From Spirochaetaceae bacterium (GTDB lineage Bacteria > Myxococcota_A > UBA9160 > UBA4427), in the NCBI GenBank assembly GCA_020632655.1, contig JACKFD010000009.1:62001-126000 (forward strand): DNA of 64,000 nucleotides. Direction: 5' to 3'. Position 1 is the stretch's first letter; each line of letters starts with the position of its first letter. The notes below the pieces were generated by a model, which worked only from the letters and a program-made list of their open reading frames with translations, ran no database searches and was not told the origin of the DNA. The position numbers and the translations under genes are program-made. This document shows positions 8,357-16,728 of this stretch, one piece after another.

Positions 8357-9649
8357 ATGCGTCGCCTACTGATCCCCCTGTTTCTGGCACTCACACTCCC
8401 GTCCCTCGCCTTCGCGCAGCCGCTCCCGATCGACCAGACCTGCGCCGAGGTGACTGGCTGCTTCCCGGGCGACGATCCGGGGTTCCCGGTGACGATCACG
8501 CAGCCGGGCGAGTACGTACTTGCGAGCGACCTTTTCAACGACGTCTCCGCTGGCTGGACGATCGACGCGCTGACCAACGCGGTCGAGATCGACATGGCAG
8601 GTCACTTCATCGACGGTTACACGCCACTTGACGTCGCCAATGGAGTGCGTGGTGGAGCGGTGACTCTTCGGAATGGGAGCTTCCACGGCGTGGGATTCGT
8701 GGCGGACGGAGCGGTCCTTGTCGAGGATGTGGTCGCCTCGACTTGGTATGCGGGCATCTCAAGCCCCAACGATACAGTCTTCCGAAGAGTGCGGCTGATG
8801 GGATCGAACGACTACGTCCTCGTCCAGTGTGATCACTGCGACCTTCAGGACGTCACAATAGTTTCAGATCCAGCCGTCGTAGTTTCAGCGACATCCGCCT
8901 CCCTGGAGCGGGTGAGCATTTCCGCCAACACGAGGATGACGGTCTCTGGCGCAGCAACGATCCTCGACTCCACGATCGGGGGGTTCCAAATCGGTCACGA
9001 TTCTGTCATTCGGAACACTGACGTCCGGTGCAATCACAGCGCGTCGAGCTATGCGACTGCGCGAGATCGGCTAGAGGTCACCGGATCGACCGTGGCGGAG
9101 TCGTCACCTGGCCGCTGCACGCTCTATGCGGGTACGGATGCCCACTTGCAGGGCAACCACTTTCAAGAGATCGATACCGGGGCTCGAGCCTTCTTGGATG
9201 ACAATGTGCTCGTTTTCACGGATTCCGACCGCTTTGCCGTCGTTGGGCCAGATTCGATCGTGAAGTTCAATGCTCTTAGCGTCTCAGCGACGCATGCCCG
9301 ATACAGACTCGGCTTCGATGCCGGCGATGGCTCCGAGGTCCGCAACAACACGATCGACGGCGTATCTGACGGCATCATCTGCGGCGAGGACTGCATCGTC
9401 ACCGGCAACACGATCACGAACTACACCGGCACCGCGATCAGCCTCGGTCTGACCTCCGTCTTCTGCAAGAACACGATCGACGGGAGCGGCGTGGCGGGAA
9501 TCGTCGGCGGGATCGCGTGTGACGCGGCCGGAGTGCCGAGCCTGACGCCGGGCGGCCTGTTGACTCTGGCGCTCGGGCTGATGCTGACCGCTGTCGTGCT
9601 CGGCGGGCATAGGATTCAGCTAACGAGGAGTGCTGATGGACAAGCCTGA
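8357..9649 (+). CDS. Exported parallel beta-helix protein with IPTL-CTERM-like tail
   Basis: A 430-residue protein: signal peptide MRRLLIPLFLALTLPSLAFA, then a long run of beta-helix coils (AVEIDMAGHFIDGYTP, GAVTLRNGSFHGVGF, GSEVRNNTIDGVSDGI, CIVTGNTITNYTGTAI). The tail VPSLTPGGLLTLALG plus more hydrophobic residues and GGHR resembles the IPTL-CTERM sorting signal, a sister of PEP-CTERM. It starts 5 bases after the previous stop, so the genes form one operon. The ATG at 8357 is chosen because it directly precedes the signal peptide; an in-frame GTG at 8342 lies inside the preceding gene. A cell-surface polysaccharide-binding role is inferred. Confidence 0.7.
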   Translation: MRRLLIPLFLALTLPSLAFAQPLPIDQTCAEVTGCFPGDDPGFPVTITQPGEYVLASDLFNDVSAGWTIDALTNAVEIDMAGHFIDGYTPLDVANGVRGGAVTLRNGSFHGVGFVADGAVLVEDVVASTWYAGISSPNDTVFRRVRLMGSNDYVLVQCDHCDLQDVTIVSDPAVVVSATSASLERVSISANTRMTVSGAATILDSTIGGFQIGHDSVIRNTDVRCNHSASSYATARDRLEVTGSTVAESSPGRCTLYAGTDAHLQGNHFQEIDTGARAFLDDNVLVFTDSDRFAVVGPDSIVKFNALSVSATHARYRLGFDAGDGSEVRNNTIDGVSDGIICGEDCIVTGNTITNYTGTAISLGLTSVFCKNTIDGSGVAGIVGGIACDAAGVPSLTPGGLLTLALGLMLTAVVLGGHRIQLTRSADGQA

Positions 9650-9818
9650 ACGTACCGAGGTCGTGGTCACCGATATCAGGATGAAGTTCGGGTCGATGGT
9701 GATCTTCCTGGTCAAGCTGACGATCGCGTCGATACCGGCCCTCATCATTCTTTCCCTATTGCTCATCCTTGCGGTCGCCCCGTTCGTCGTGCTCGGGGGA
9801 CTGGCTGAAATGCAATGA
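9636..9818 (+). CDS. Small single-pass membrane protein
   Basis: A 60-residue peptide, MDKPERTEVVVTDIRMKFG followed by about 35 hydrophobic residues (VIFLVKLTIASIPALIILSLLLILAVAPFVVL). The charged front and single transmembrane helix suggest an inner-membrane microprotein. The ATG at 9636 has GAGGAG 6 bases upstream and overlaps the end of the beta-helix gene by 14 bases, so translation is probably coupled. No family is recognised. Confidence 0.6.
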   Translation: MDKPERTEVVVTDIRMKFGSMVIFLVKLTIASIPALIILSLLLILAVAPFVVLGGLAEMQ

Positions 9819-9858
9819 CTGGGATCCGCCCCCGCTGACCGACTGGAGAACTACTGCA

Positions 9859-10449
9859 ATGGCACGCGCGCTGCTCCTCGCACTCCTCACACTGTTTGCC
9901 GCCACAGCATCCGCCCAGTTCGATCCGTCGTGCGGAACTACGGCCGCGACGATGTGCCCCTACCAATGGGTCGGGGCTACTTCGATCGCCTTCGACGGCT
10001 CCGGCAACGGTCTCGGGTTCGTCGGCATGACAACGCAATGCCGGGCGGACTTCGGACCGGGCGCAAGGATGTGCACGTCGGAGGAGATTCTTCAGAGCGA
10101 CACCCTGAACTTGAATGACATCCCTTCGCAGGGGTGCTGGCTTCGGCCCGTGTTCCAGCCCGTCGCCTCAAGTTCATCCGGCTTGAGCCTCGACGCTACG
10201 GGTACAAGCTCAGACGAGCCGGGGATAGGGCAGAGCGAGGAGGATCTAGCGTGCCAAAGCTGGTCGACTACCGAAACGGGGCGAGAGGGACTCGTTCTGC
10301 TGGAAGCCGGATCATTCAGAATTCAGTCCTGTGAGGCCCCCCGCCCCGTCGCCTGCTGCAAGCCGACGCCCATACCGACCCCCACCTCGTCGCTCGGGGT
10401 CCCGATCGGAGCGCTGGGGCTCGTGGGTCTGTCGATGCTGAGGGGATGA
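9859..10449 (+). CDS. Exported Cys-rich protein with CTERM-like hydrophobic tail
   Basis: A 196-residue protein with a signal peptide (MARALLLALLTLFAATASA) and a mature part with about ten cysteines. The segment TTQCRADFGPGARMCTSEEIL is a compact Cys motif that recalls secreted proteins of planctomycete/myxobacterial type. The C-terminus is Pro/Thr-rich (TPIPTPTSS), then a short hydrophobic stretch (LGVPIGALGLVGLSML) and Arg-Gly at the end, laid out like the PEP-CTERM tails of the two upstream genes but without the PEP triplet. It is part of the same island transcription unit. The function is unknown; surface display is inferred. Confidence 0.6.
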   Translation: MARALLLALLTLFAATASAQFDPSCGTTAATMCPYQWVGATSIAFDGSGNGLGFVGMTTQCRADFGPGARMCTSEEILQSDTLNLNDIPSQGCWLRPVFQPVASSSSGLSLDATGTSSDEPGIGQSEEDLACQSWSTTETGREGLVLLEAGSFRIQSCEAPRPVACCKPTPIPTPTSSLGVPIGALGLVGLSMLRG

Positions 10450-10455
10450 GCCGAT

Positions 10456-11241
10456 TTGTCGGGATCGTCGACGGTGAGCTTCACGGATAAGCAGCGGGCC
10501 GCACTCGCGGATGCTGTTGCTTTGATCGACGGGATGATTGCGTCGATTCGGCTTGGGGGAGACAGGGCTGGCCGAGAGTGCGTCGCGATGATGATGCTGG
10601 TCAAGGCTTCGCGCGACGGCAAAGTCATGCTTCACCTGACTGACGACCACGTGGTGAACGCGACTCCGGTTCTGCGCAGCCTATGCGAGGCTGCGATGAA
10701 CTACCGGTGGATGCTGTTACAGGACGAAGAGGAGCGCGTATCTCGCTTCGTTGCGTACTACGCCGTAGAAGAGGCGCGGATTCTCGATGCGCTGCCCACG
10801 TCCCTGAGAACGCAGAAGCAAGAGGAGAGGCTCGCTGCCGCGCAGACGGCGCGCGAGGCGGTCCGAGATCGCTTCTACGACGAGAGTAAAGGGCGCTGGA
10901 AGCCGTCCTGGGCAGACTGCTCGCTGGAGCAGCGAGTCACCGACGTCATGAAGGATCTTAATCGCCGAGAGCCCAACAAGAGCGACATCTACTTTCAATA
11001 CAGGTACTTCAGTGCCTTCTCGCACGCGTCAGCATTTGGGCTCTCGCGGGACTTCGTCGACGACAGCGACGGTGTGCTGAGGGTCGGCGTGCCTAGCACG
11101 GACTTCGCCTACGGGATCGTAGGATTCACGGCGATGTTCGCGCTTGATATCGCGGCAATCGCGAACCGTGAGCTTGGCCTCCGTAGCGGCGGCGAGATTC
11201 AACGTCTCGGGCGGGAGCTGGGCAACCTTCCGGAGCCGTAG
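10456..11241 (+). CDS. DUF5677-like helical protein
   Basis: A 261-residue, mostly alpha-helical protein with no signal peptide. The pattern VVNATPVLRSLCEAAMNYRWML...EERVSRFVAYYAVEEARILDAL and YFQYRYFSAFSHASAFGLSR matches the DUF5677 family (helical bundle with conserved R.L.E and SxxxH), whose function is not known and which often occurs in mobile or defence-type regions. The frame starts at a TTG (10456) 6 bases after the previous stop; an in-frame GTG at 10474 is an equally good start. Codon use is lower in G+C than the chromosome, as in its island neighbours. Confidence 0.6.
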   Translation: MSGSSTVSFTDKQRAALADAVALIDGMIASIRLGGDRAGRECVAMMMLVKASRDGKVMLHLTDDHVVNATPVLRSLCEAAMNYRWMLLQDEEERVSRFVAYYAVEEARILDALPTSLRTQKQEERLAAAQTAREAVRDRFYDESKGRWKPSWADCSLEQRVTDVMKDLNRREPNKSDIYFQYRYFSAFSHASAFGLSRDFVDDSDGVLRVGVPSTDFAYGIVGFTAMFALDIAAIANRELGLRSGGEIQRLGRELGNLPEP

Positions 11242-11305
11242 GCGCACCACACACCGGACGCTGCCGGCCGGGGGACCGGGCAAAGGGTGGGATAGCCGCG
11301 ACGAG

Positions 11306-11315
11306 TGGCGCCCCC
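11306..11315. repeat. 10-bp copy of the tRNA-Arg 3' end (possible right island boundary)
   Basis: TGGCGCCCCC, the same word as at 6398-6407 and as the CCA-bearing acceptor end of tRNA-Arg at 11777-11786. It sits 65 bases after the last island gene, where base composition returns to chromosome level. Weak evidence on its own because of the short length. Confidence 0.3.
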
Positions 11316-11707
11316 GCCGCCACCGAACGCCTGGCCGTTCCTACCCTGCGGTGCTCGGCCGGGCGGTGGGTTCTGGCCGAGGTCGAGGGGCTCAGCCGGG
11401 GGGCCCGGGTTGACGGCCCACCGGGTGCGCCCGCTACTCGACCCCAGGCGCCCCCGCCACGTGGGGGCGTGGCGGGAGCCCGGGACGAAGAGGGCCGGAT
11501 CTCTTGTCGCCGGTCGGCGTTCGGTCTGAGTCTCCAGCTCGCGGGCTCGGGCCCTGCTGGCTCAGCGGGGAGCCGAGAATCGCTCGAGCCGTCAGGCTAC
11601 CTCCGATCGCCGAGCGGCGAGCGTGGCCCGATCCACAGCGCGAGACGGCGCCGTGAGATTTCTCGCGGAGTTTCGAAAGCTGAAGGCCACACGAAGGCCA
11701 CAAGAAA

Positions 11708-11736
11708 GCCCGATCCGCCTTCATGGCGAATCGGGC
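11708..11736 (-). terminator. Rho-independent terminator of tRNA-Arg
   Basis: Read on the minus strand, GCCCGATTCGCC and GGCGGATCGGGC form a 12-bp stem with one mismatch round a 5-base loop, followed by CTTTCTTG. It starts about 40 bases after the tRNA 3' end on the same strand, as expected for its terminator. Confidence 0.7.
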
Positions 11737-11776
11737 CTCTTGTGCCTAAGCGGCTGACTTGCCGATGGAATCCGAA

Positions 11777-11852
11777 TGGCGCCCCCGGCAGGACTCGAAC
11801 CTGCGACGCACGGTTTAGGAAACCGACGCTCTATCCTCTGAGCTACGGGGGC
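11777..11852 (-). tRNA. tRNA-Arg (anticodon CCU), CCA encoded
   Basis: The minus strand folds into a 76-base cloverleaf. The acceptor is GCCCCCG/CGGGGGC, the D stem GCTC/GAGC, and the anticodon loop TTCCTAA gives CCU. The T arm is GCAGG TTCGAGT CCTGC, with discriminator G and encoded CCA. The anticodon stem TCGGT/ACCGT has a T-T mismatch at 27-43. tRNA-Arg genes are common insertion sites for integrative elements, which fits the low-GC block beside it. Confidence 0.95.
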
Positions 11853-11879
11853 GCGGGGAGCCCGCGGGGCGAACGCGGC

Positions 11880-11914
11880 AGTCTAGCAGAGGCCCCGTCC
11901 CGAACGATCGTTCG
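11880..11914 (-). promoter_or_regulatory. Possible tRNA-Arg promoter region with perfect palindrome
   Basis: On the minus strand a TAGACT hexamer (11885-11880) lies 28 bases before the tRNA 5' end and could be its -10 box. A perfect 14-bp palindrome, CGAACGATCGTTCG (11901-11914), covers the place where a -35 box would be. No good -35 consensus is seen. A binding site for a regulator is inferred only. Confidence 0.3.
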
Positions 11915-12123
11915 CTCGTGTCCCCCACGCGCAGACCCCGCGCAGTCGCTCCGCAGCCCCCCGAACAATCCGCCCGCGCGAAGCACGTGGTCGTCAGTCC
12001 CAGCCCATCCCCGCCGATAGGAGTCGGGCGGCGGTTCTCCTGCGAGGGCAGACGATCGGACGATCGAGAGCGCGACGACTCGATCCGAGCGCGTCTCCTG
12101 GACCGCCTTGCGGGAGTGGGGTC

Positions 12124-14232
12124 TTGCACGACGAGGGAAGCCAGGGCGGCACGGAGCGACGCCTCGAGGTCGCGATCTGGCGTGCCGAGGACGACCGTCG
12201 CGTCGCCGAGGTCGTCGAGATCCTCGAGCAGGCCGGGCTCGGCGCGCGGGCGCTCGACCTCACGGGCGAGACGCCGCCGACCATCGTGATGCTCCTGCCC
12301 GGGTCGGGCGGTCCGGCGCTGGCGACGGCTGCCGCGCGGATCGCGGAGCGCTGGCCTTCGTCGCCGGCGGTCGTGCTGCACACGCCCGAGAGCGAGGGCG
12401 CGCATCCCGCCATCGAGGATCACGTCTTCGAGCTGCTTCCGGCCTCGATGGAGACCGAGCGGATTCCCGCGCACGTGCGGGCGGTCGTCGCCCGCTGGAA
12501 GCGCTTCGAGGAGCTCAAGCAGTCGGCGACGGCGCTGCAGCGGCTCGAGTCGGTCACGGACCTCGTCTACTTCGACTTCCGACCGGATACGGGCACCTTC
12601 GCGCTCTCGCGTCAGATGCGCCGCCTGATCGGCCAGCCCGCGACGCAGCACGGCCTCGAACCGAGCGCCCTGCTCGACCGTATCCACACGGACGATCGCG
12701 CCCTCTTCGCCGGCACGCTCTTCGAGGCCGCGCGCAGCGGCACGCCCTTCTCCGTGCAGATCCGGCTGGCCGACACGAACGATCATCTGCGGCACTACCG
12801 GGTGCGGGGTCGCGCCTTCGAGGCGCTGCACGAAGGCACGTCGCCGCGGGTCTTCGGCGTCTGCGAGGACCTGACCGAGCAGATCCAGCGCATCGCCGAG
12901 GCGGAGGCCCGCTCCCGCGTCGACGACCTGACGGGTCTCGGCAACCGCCGCCATTTCGACGACTGCCTCGCCGTGGCGCTGGCCCGCGCCCGACGCGAGC
13001 GCGAACGGCTGGCGCTGCTCTACGTCGATCTCGATCGCTTCAAGCTGATCAACGACACCCTTGGCCACGACGCCGGGGACCAGCTGCTGCGGATCATTTC
13101 CGCGCGGCTCTCCGACGCCGTGCGGGCCGAGGACGTCGTCTGCCACGACCACCAGGGCCATCCGACCTCCGAGGCGGACGTCGCCCGCCTTGGTGGCGAC
13201 GAGTTCACGGTCCTGCTCTCGGGCATCCACGGCCGCGGCGACGCCGAGCTCGTCGCAGCCCGCATGCTGGCGGCGGTGCGCGAGCCGGTCGAGATCGAGG
13301 GTCAGATGCTGACGCCCTCGGCGAGCATCGGCATCGCGATGCACCCGGACGACGGCTCGAGCGCCGACGATCTTCGCAAGCGAGCCGACGCCGCGCTCTA
13401 CGCGGCGAAGGGCGCCGGCGGCGGCTTCCGCTTCTTCGCGCAGTCGATGGAGGACGGCGCGATCCGTCGGCTCTCCCTCGAGCACGAGCTGCGCACGGCC
13501 CTCGCCCGCGACCAGCTCGAGCTGCACTACCAGCCGCGGGTCGACGTGCAGAGCGGACGGATCGTGGGGGCCGAAGCGCTCGTGCGCTGGTCCTCGCCGA
13601 CGCTCGGGCGGGTCGCGCCGGAGGAGATCTTCCGCATTGCGGAGGAGACGGGCTTCCTGCCGGATCTCGGTCGATGGGTGCTCGTGCGCGCCTGCGAGGA
13701 GGCCGCGGCCTGGGCGGGGCTGCGCCAGGAGCCGTGTCGGCTCTCGGTGAACGTGCTGCCGGCGCATTTCGATCAGGGCGACGTGTTCGGCGCGGTGGTC
13801 GACGCGCTCAAGGCCACGGGCTTCCCGCCCGCGCTGCTCGACCTCGAGATCACGGAGAACGTGCTGCTGCGGGACGACCCGGCGATCGACTCCGCGATCG
13901 AGGAGCTGCGGCGGATGGGCGTGCGCATCGTGCTCGACGACTTCGGCAAGGGCTACTCGGCCCTCGCCGTGCTGATGAGCCAGCTGATAGACGTGCTGAA
14001 GCTCGACCGCAAGCTGATCGAGACGATCGCGCCCGACGGCGGCGGCTCGCAGCTGCTCGCCAACGTGATCCGCATGGCCCACGACCTGGCGCTGCATCCG
14101 ATTGCCGAAGGCGTCTCGCATGCGGACCAGGCGGAGTTCCTCGCCAGCCAGGGCTGTCACGAGATGCAGGGCTTCTACTTCGCGGCCGCCCTGCCCGCCC
14201 GCACCTTCCGGCGCGAGCTCGGCATCGAGTGA
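12124..14232 (+). CDS. GGDEF-EAL protein with pseudo-receiver and PAS domains
   Basis: A 702-residue cytoplasmic protein. Order: a degenerate response-regulator-like domain (about 6-125), a PAS-type sensor (about 140-260), GGDEF (about 265-435) and EAL (about 445-695). The GGDEF loop is intact (LGGDEFTVLL), with VDLDRFKLINDTLGH before it. The inhibitory-site Arg (RxxD) is replaced (SEAD precedes VARLGGDEF). The EAL half keeps EALVRW, SVNVLP, EITENVL, LDDFGKG, LKLDRK and AEGV, so both cyclase and phosphodiesterase activity are possible. It would make or degrade c-di-GMP, which commonly controls exopolysaccharide. The TTG start has GGGAGTGGGG just upstream. Confidence 0.9.
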   Translation: MHDEGSQGGTERRLEVAIWRAEDDRRVAEVVEILEQAGLGARALDLTGETPPTIVMLLPGSGGPALATAAARIAERWPSSPAVVLHTPESEGAHPAIEDHVFELLPASMETERIPAHVRAVVARWKRFEELKQSATALQRLESVTDLVYFDFRPDTGTFALSRQMRRLIGQPATQHGLEPSALLDRIHTDDRALFAGTLFEAARSGTPFSVQIRLADTNDHLRHYRVRGRAFEALHEGTSPRVFGVCEDLTEQIQRIAEAEARSRVDDLTGLGNRRHFDDCLAVALARARRERERLALLYVDLDRFKLINDTLGHDAGDQLLRIISARLSDAVRAEDVVCHDHQGHPTSEADVARLGGDEFTVLLSGIHGRGDAELVAARMLAAVREPVEIEGQMLTPSASIGIAMHPDDGSSADDLRKRADAALYAAKGAGGGFRFFAQSMEDGAIRRLSLEHELRTALARDQLELHYQPRVDVQSGRIVGAEALVRWSSPTLGRVAPEEIFRIAEETGFLPDLGRWVLVRACEEAAAWAGLRQEPCRLSVNVLPAHFDQGDVFGAVVDALKATGFPPALLDLEITENVLLRDDPAIDSAIEELRRMGVRIVLDDFGKGYSALAVLMSQLIDVLKLDRKLIETIAPDGGGSQLLANVIRMAHDLALHPIAEGVSHADQAEFLASQGCHEMQGFYFAAALPARTFRRELGIE

Positions 14233-14239
14233 GGCCCCG

Positions 14240-14290
14240 CCCGCGGCGTCGGCCGCGGGATCGCGCGCTCGCCGCGCCGACGGCGAGCGC
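14240..14290. terminator. Double hairpin, likely bidirectional terminator
   Basis: Two perfect stems lie between the convergent GGDEF-EAL and M23 genes. CCCGCGGC/GCCGCGGG (14240-14259) has a GTCG tetraloop, and GCGCTCGCCG/CGGCGAGCGC (14265-14290) has a 6-base loop. No T-run follows on either side, as is usual in GC-rich genomes. Confidence 0.6.
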
Positions 14291-14306
14291 CCCTCGTCAC
14301 CCGCGC

Positions 14307-15071
14307 TCAGGGCAGCAGGGCGAGCGGGTTCTGCGGCGTCTCCGCCCGTCGGATCTCGAAGTGGACGTGGGGCCCCGTCGAGCGGCCGGTGGATCCGACC
14401 TCGGCGATCTTCTGGCCGCGCTCGACGAACTCGCCCTTGCGGACGAGCAGCCGGCTCGCGTGCGCGTAGACCGTTCGGTAGGGGCCGGCGTGCTTCACGA
14501 TCACGACCTTGCCGTAGCTGCCGAGTCGACCGCTGTAGATCACCCGACCCGCCTCCGCGGCGAGGATCGGCGTGCCGTGGGAGGCCGCGACGTCGATGCC
14601 GTCGTGGGGCCGCCCCCTTCTCAGGCCGAAGCGGGAGCTGAGGCGTCCCTGCACGGGCCAGGCGAAGCTCGGCGCCGAGGGCGAACGCGCGCTCTCGCGA
14701 GCGCGCCGGCGGGCCTCTTCGAGATCTCCCGCGGCCCGCCCGTCCGGACGGGCGGCGTAGGCGGGATCGTCGGCCGGACGTCGGCGCGCGGTCGCGCCCG
14801 GAATGAAGAGCCGCTGCCCCACACGCAGCTGCGTCACGTCGTGGATGCCATTCGCCTGGGCGATCGCGCTGGCCGGAACGCCGTAGCGCTGGCCGATGCG
14901 GTAGAGGTTCTCACCCTTGGCGACGTGATGGATCACGCCCGGGCCCCCGGGCCGCCGCCCGGCGCAGCCACCGGTCCCGAGACCGAGTCCCAGCAGGAGC
15001 AGCGCGAGCAAGGCCCACGCCTGGGCCCGCCGCCCGGGCCGTATCCCGATCGATCCGCTGCGCTCGCGCAT
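14307..15071 (-). CDS. LysM-M23 peptidase lipoprotein (NlpD/EnvC-like)
   Basis: A 254-residue protein. The lipoprotein signal ends in TGGC (Cys36), a LysM domain spans about 46-92 (HHVAKGENLYRIGQRYGV...RVGQRLFIPG), and an M23/LytM domain spans about 135-250. Zn ligands His156 and Asp160 (HDGID) and His237 (HVHFE) and the catalytic His204 (YAHAS) are all present, so it should be an active endopeptidase and not a regulatory NlpD/EnvC-type dead one. It would sit in the envelope and cut or remodel peptidoglycan at division. It is convergent with the GGDEF-EAL gene. Confidence 0.85.
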   Translation of the reverse strand: MRERSGSIGIRPGRRAQAWALLALLLLGLGLGTGGCAGRRPGGPGVIHHVAKGENLYRIGQRYGVPASAIAQANGIHDVTQLRVGQRLFIPGATARRRPADDPAYAARPDGRAAGDLEEARRRARESARSPSAPSFAWPVQGRLSSRFGLRRGRPHDGIDVAASHGTPILAAEAGRVIYSGRLGSYGKVVIVKHAGPYRTVYAHASRLLVRKGEFVERGQKIAEVGSTGRSTGPHVHFEIRRAETPQNPLALLP

Positions 15072-15188
15072 CTTGCTTCCGACTCGCTCCGCGACGGGTG
15101 ACGTCGACCTGGACGCTCGGGCGTCCGGCCTTGGGCGGGGGGTTCGGGATCGGACTCTCGGGGGGTGGGGTTTCGGGTCGGGGTCGCG

Positions 15189-15572
15189 TCAGTCCGCCGG
15201 GGCCACGACGCGGGGCTGGCCGGGTCGGGTCGGCGTGACGCCGCCCCAGGCGCTGAGCGCGCCCACCATCCCGTTCCGGCCCACGGCGCGAATCGCGACG
15301 AACTCGTCACTCTCCATCGAGACCATCGCGGAGAAGTTCTGGAAGGCGCCGGCGCTCGTGCCGGCGGGCTTGCCGACCTCGACCACGCGCACCTGGTCGC
15401 TCGGTCCCTTTACCGGGGAGATCAGGACCTCGAAGCTGCGGACGGGGCCCGGGGCGGCGTGCACCCACTGGACCTCGTGCGGCGCGGGCTCGGCCGCCGC
15501 GACCCCGGCCTGGCCGAGCGCACCCAGCACGAGCCCGGCGCAGACCTCCCGGATGCCGACGACGCGCCCCAT
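15189..15572 (-). CDS. Small exported Fn3-like protein
   Basis: A 127-residue exported protein: a signal peptide ending GVAAAE, then one beta-sandwich-like domain (EVQWVHAAPGPVRSFEVLIS..., VRVVEVGKP, then EFVAIRAVGRNGMVGALSAWGGV). The pattern 'V.W.H..P..V..F.V' with 'IRA.G..G..SAW' is also found at the N-terminus of the protein at 28478-29635, so the two are homologous. It lies 3 bases after the gene at 15576-16385 and is probably co-transcribed. Function unknown; extracellular display or binding is likely. Confidence 0.7.
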   Translation of the reverse strand: MGRVVGIREVCAGLVLGALGQAGVAAAEPAPHEVQWVHAAPGPVRSFEVLISPVKGPSDQVRVVEVGKPAGTSAGAFQNFSAMVSMESDEFVAIRAVGRNGMVGALSAWGGVTPTRPGQPRVVAPAD

Positions 15573-15575
15573 GAC

Positions 15576-16385
15576 TCACCCCCCGCGCGCGACCCGGCAG
15601 CCCGGGCCGAACGCCCGGGAGCATATCGCGTCCGCACGAGATGGCCCGGAGACGATCGATTCGGGGGCACCCGCCCGCGACTCGCTGAAGCGAGCCTCGC
15701 CGAGCGGGGAGAAGGCGCGGATCTCGGTGACCGCGTGGGCCGCCCGCAGCGCCCCCACCGCGTTCACGTAGCCGCGACTCGCGTCGTAGGCGATCGGCGC
15801 GACTGCGACGCAGCCCGGGTCGCTCCGCGTGGCCGGGGCATCGAGGTCGGGCGTGCAGAACTGGTGGGTGCGGATCCCGAAGACGCCTTCGGTCGAGCGG
15901 AAGCCCGCGGCGCTCCGGGTCGTCATCGACACGTCGATCTGCACCGTGGCCGCGGTCCGGAACGGGCCGATCTGCACGTGCTCCCGGATGCGACCGGAGA
16001 GGCGGGCGTCGAGCACGTGGCCGCTGGCGGGATCGAGCGTCCAGACGAAGTCGCTGAAGCTGCCGTCGACGGTCTCGGTGCCCGTGCTGCGCAGGTGCGC
16101 CTCGACCTCGCGCGCCGGGATGCGGATGTGCACGAGTCGCGAGGACGCGTCGGGCTCGAGGTGCGCTCGCCGGGGATCGCTCCAGAGCCGGTCGAGCTCG
16201 CCGGGCTGATCCTCGGGCGAGACCTCGAAGCGCACCTCGACCCAGCGGGCGGAGCGATCGCCGAGATCGAGCGGGTCCGCGTCCGCGCGCCCCGCTGCGA
16301 GCGCGCCCAGCAGCGCCCACGCGACGAGCACTCGCCGGCCCCCGCGGATCCAACCGATCCCACTCTTCCAGAATCCCGATTGCAT
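15576..16385 (-). CDS. Exported hypothetical protein
   Basis: A 269-residue protein with a basic N-terminus and hydrophobic segment (VLVAWALLGALAAG) ending ADA, a probable signal peptide. The body is beta-rich (WVEVRFEVSPEDQPGELDRLW, RLVHIRIPAREVEAHLRS) with four cysteines near the C-terminus. No family is recognised. It begins the small minus-strand pair with the Fn3-like gene and faces the MDR dehydrogenase across a 343-base divergent region. Confidence 0.6.
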   Translation of the reverse strand: MQSGFWKSGIGWIRGGRRVLVAWALLGALAAGRADADPLDLGDRSARWVEVRFEVSPEDQPGELDRLWSDPRRAHLEPDASSRLVHIRIPAREVEAHLRSTGTETVDGSFSDFVWTLDPASGHVLDARLSGRIREHVQIGPFRTAATVQIDVSMTTRSAAGFRSTEGVFGIRTHQFCTPDLDAPATRSDPGCVAVAPIAYDASRGYVNAVGALRAAHAVTEIRAFSPLGEARFSESRAGAPESIVSGPSRADAICSRAFGPGCRVARGG

Positions 16386-16728
16386 CGTCGCCCTCCCTGG
16401 AGAAGCGCCGACCCGTTCCCGTCCCCGGTCCTGTGCAAGAGGGGGACCGGCGGCGTACCGGGTGACGAGGCCCTCCCGACGCGTGCGGTGCCCCGGGCGG
16501 AGGAAGCGTCTTGGAGTGTCTGGGAAGATCGGCGGCCCGACCTGCCGAAGGACTGCCGGTCGACGCGAGATGCCTGCGGCTGCGGGGGCCCGTGGCTATG
16601 CTGGCCGGCCGCGCGCGATGCGCGTGCTCCCCCGATCCCTCGATCGCCCCGGTCGCGACCCCGAAGTCGCGTCGGCCGCCTCCCCGCCGGAGGCTCGCGC
16701 CCGAGCCCAACTGAGAGAGTCCGCCGCC
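16386..16728. promoter_or_regulatory. Divergent intergenic region (promoters for both sides expected)
   Basis: This 343-base gap between divergent genes must hold both promoters. A possible -10 (CTATGCT near 16607) is seen on the plus strand without a convincing -35. GAGAGAG precedes the ATG at 16729. No repeats stand out. Confidence 0.35.

Larger units (their letters stand above)
11242..11776. other. Non-coding right edge of the island up to tRNA-Arg
   Basis: No convincing gene is seen over about 530 bases. It contains a second exact copy of TGGCGCCCCC at 11306-11315 and the tRNA terminator hairpin at 11708-11736. A plus-strand frame through here (from 11469) merely reads the antisense of the tRNA. 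No integrase remnant could be recognised. Confidence 0.6.

Noticed and set aside
11469..12020. A 183-codon frame ending in a TRTCDARF-type segment.
   Set aside because: That segment is the well-known false translation of the antisense of a tRNA; the tRNA-Arg lies exactly there.
12114..14160. Long minus-strand frame (781 codons) opposite the GGDEF-EAL gene.
   Set aside because: Antisense of a gene with intact GGDEF and EAL motifs; no recognisable domain of its own.
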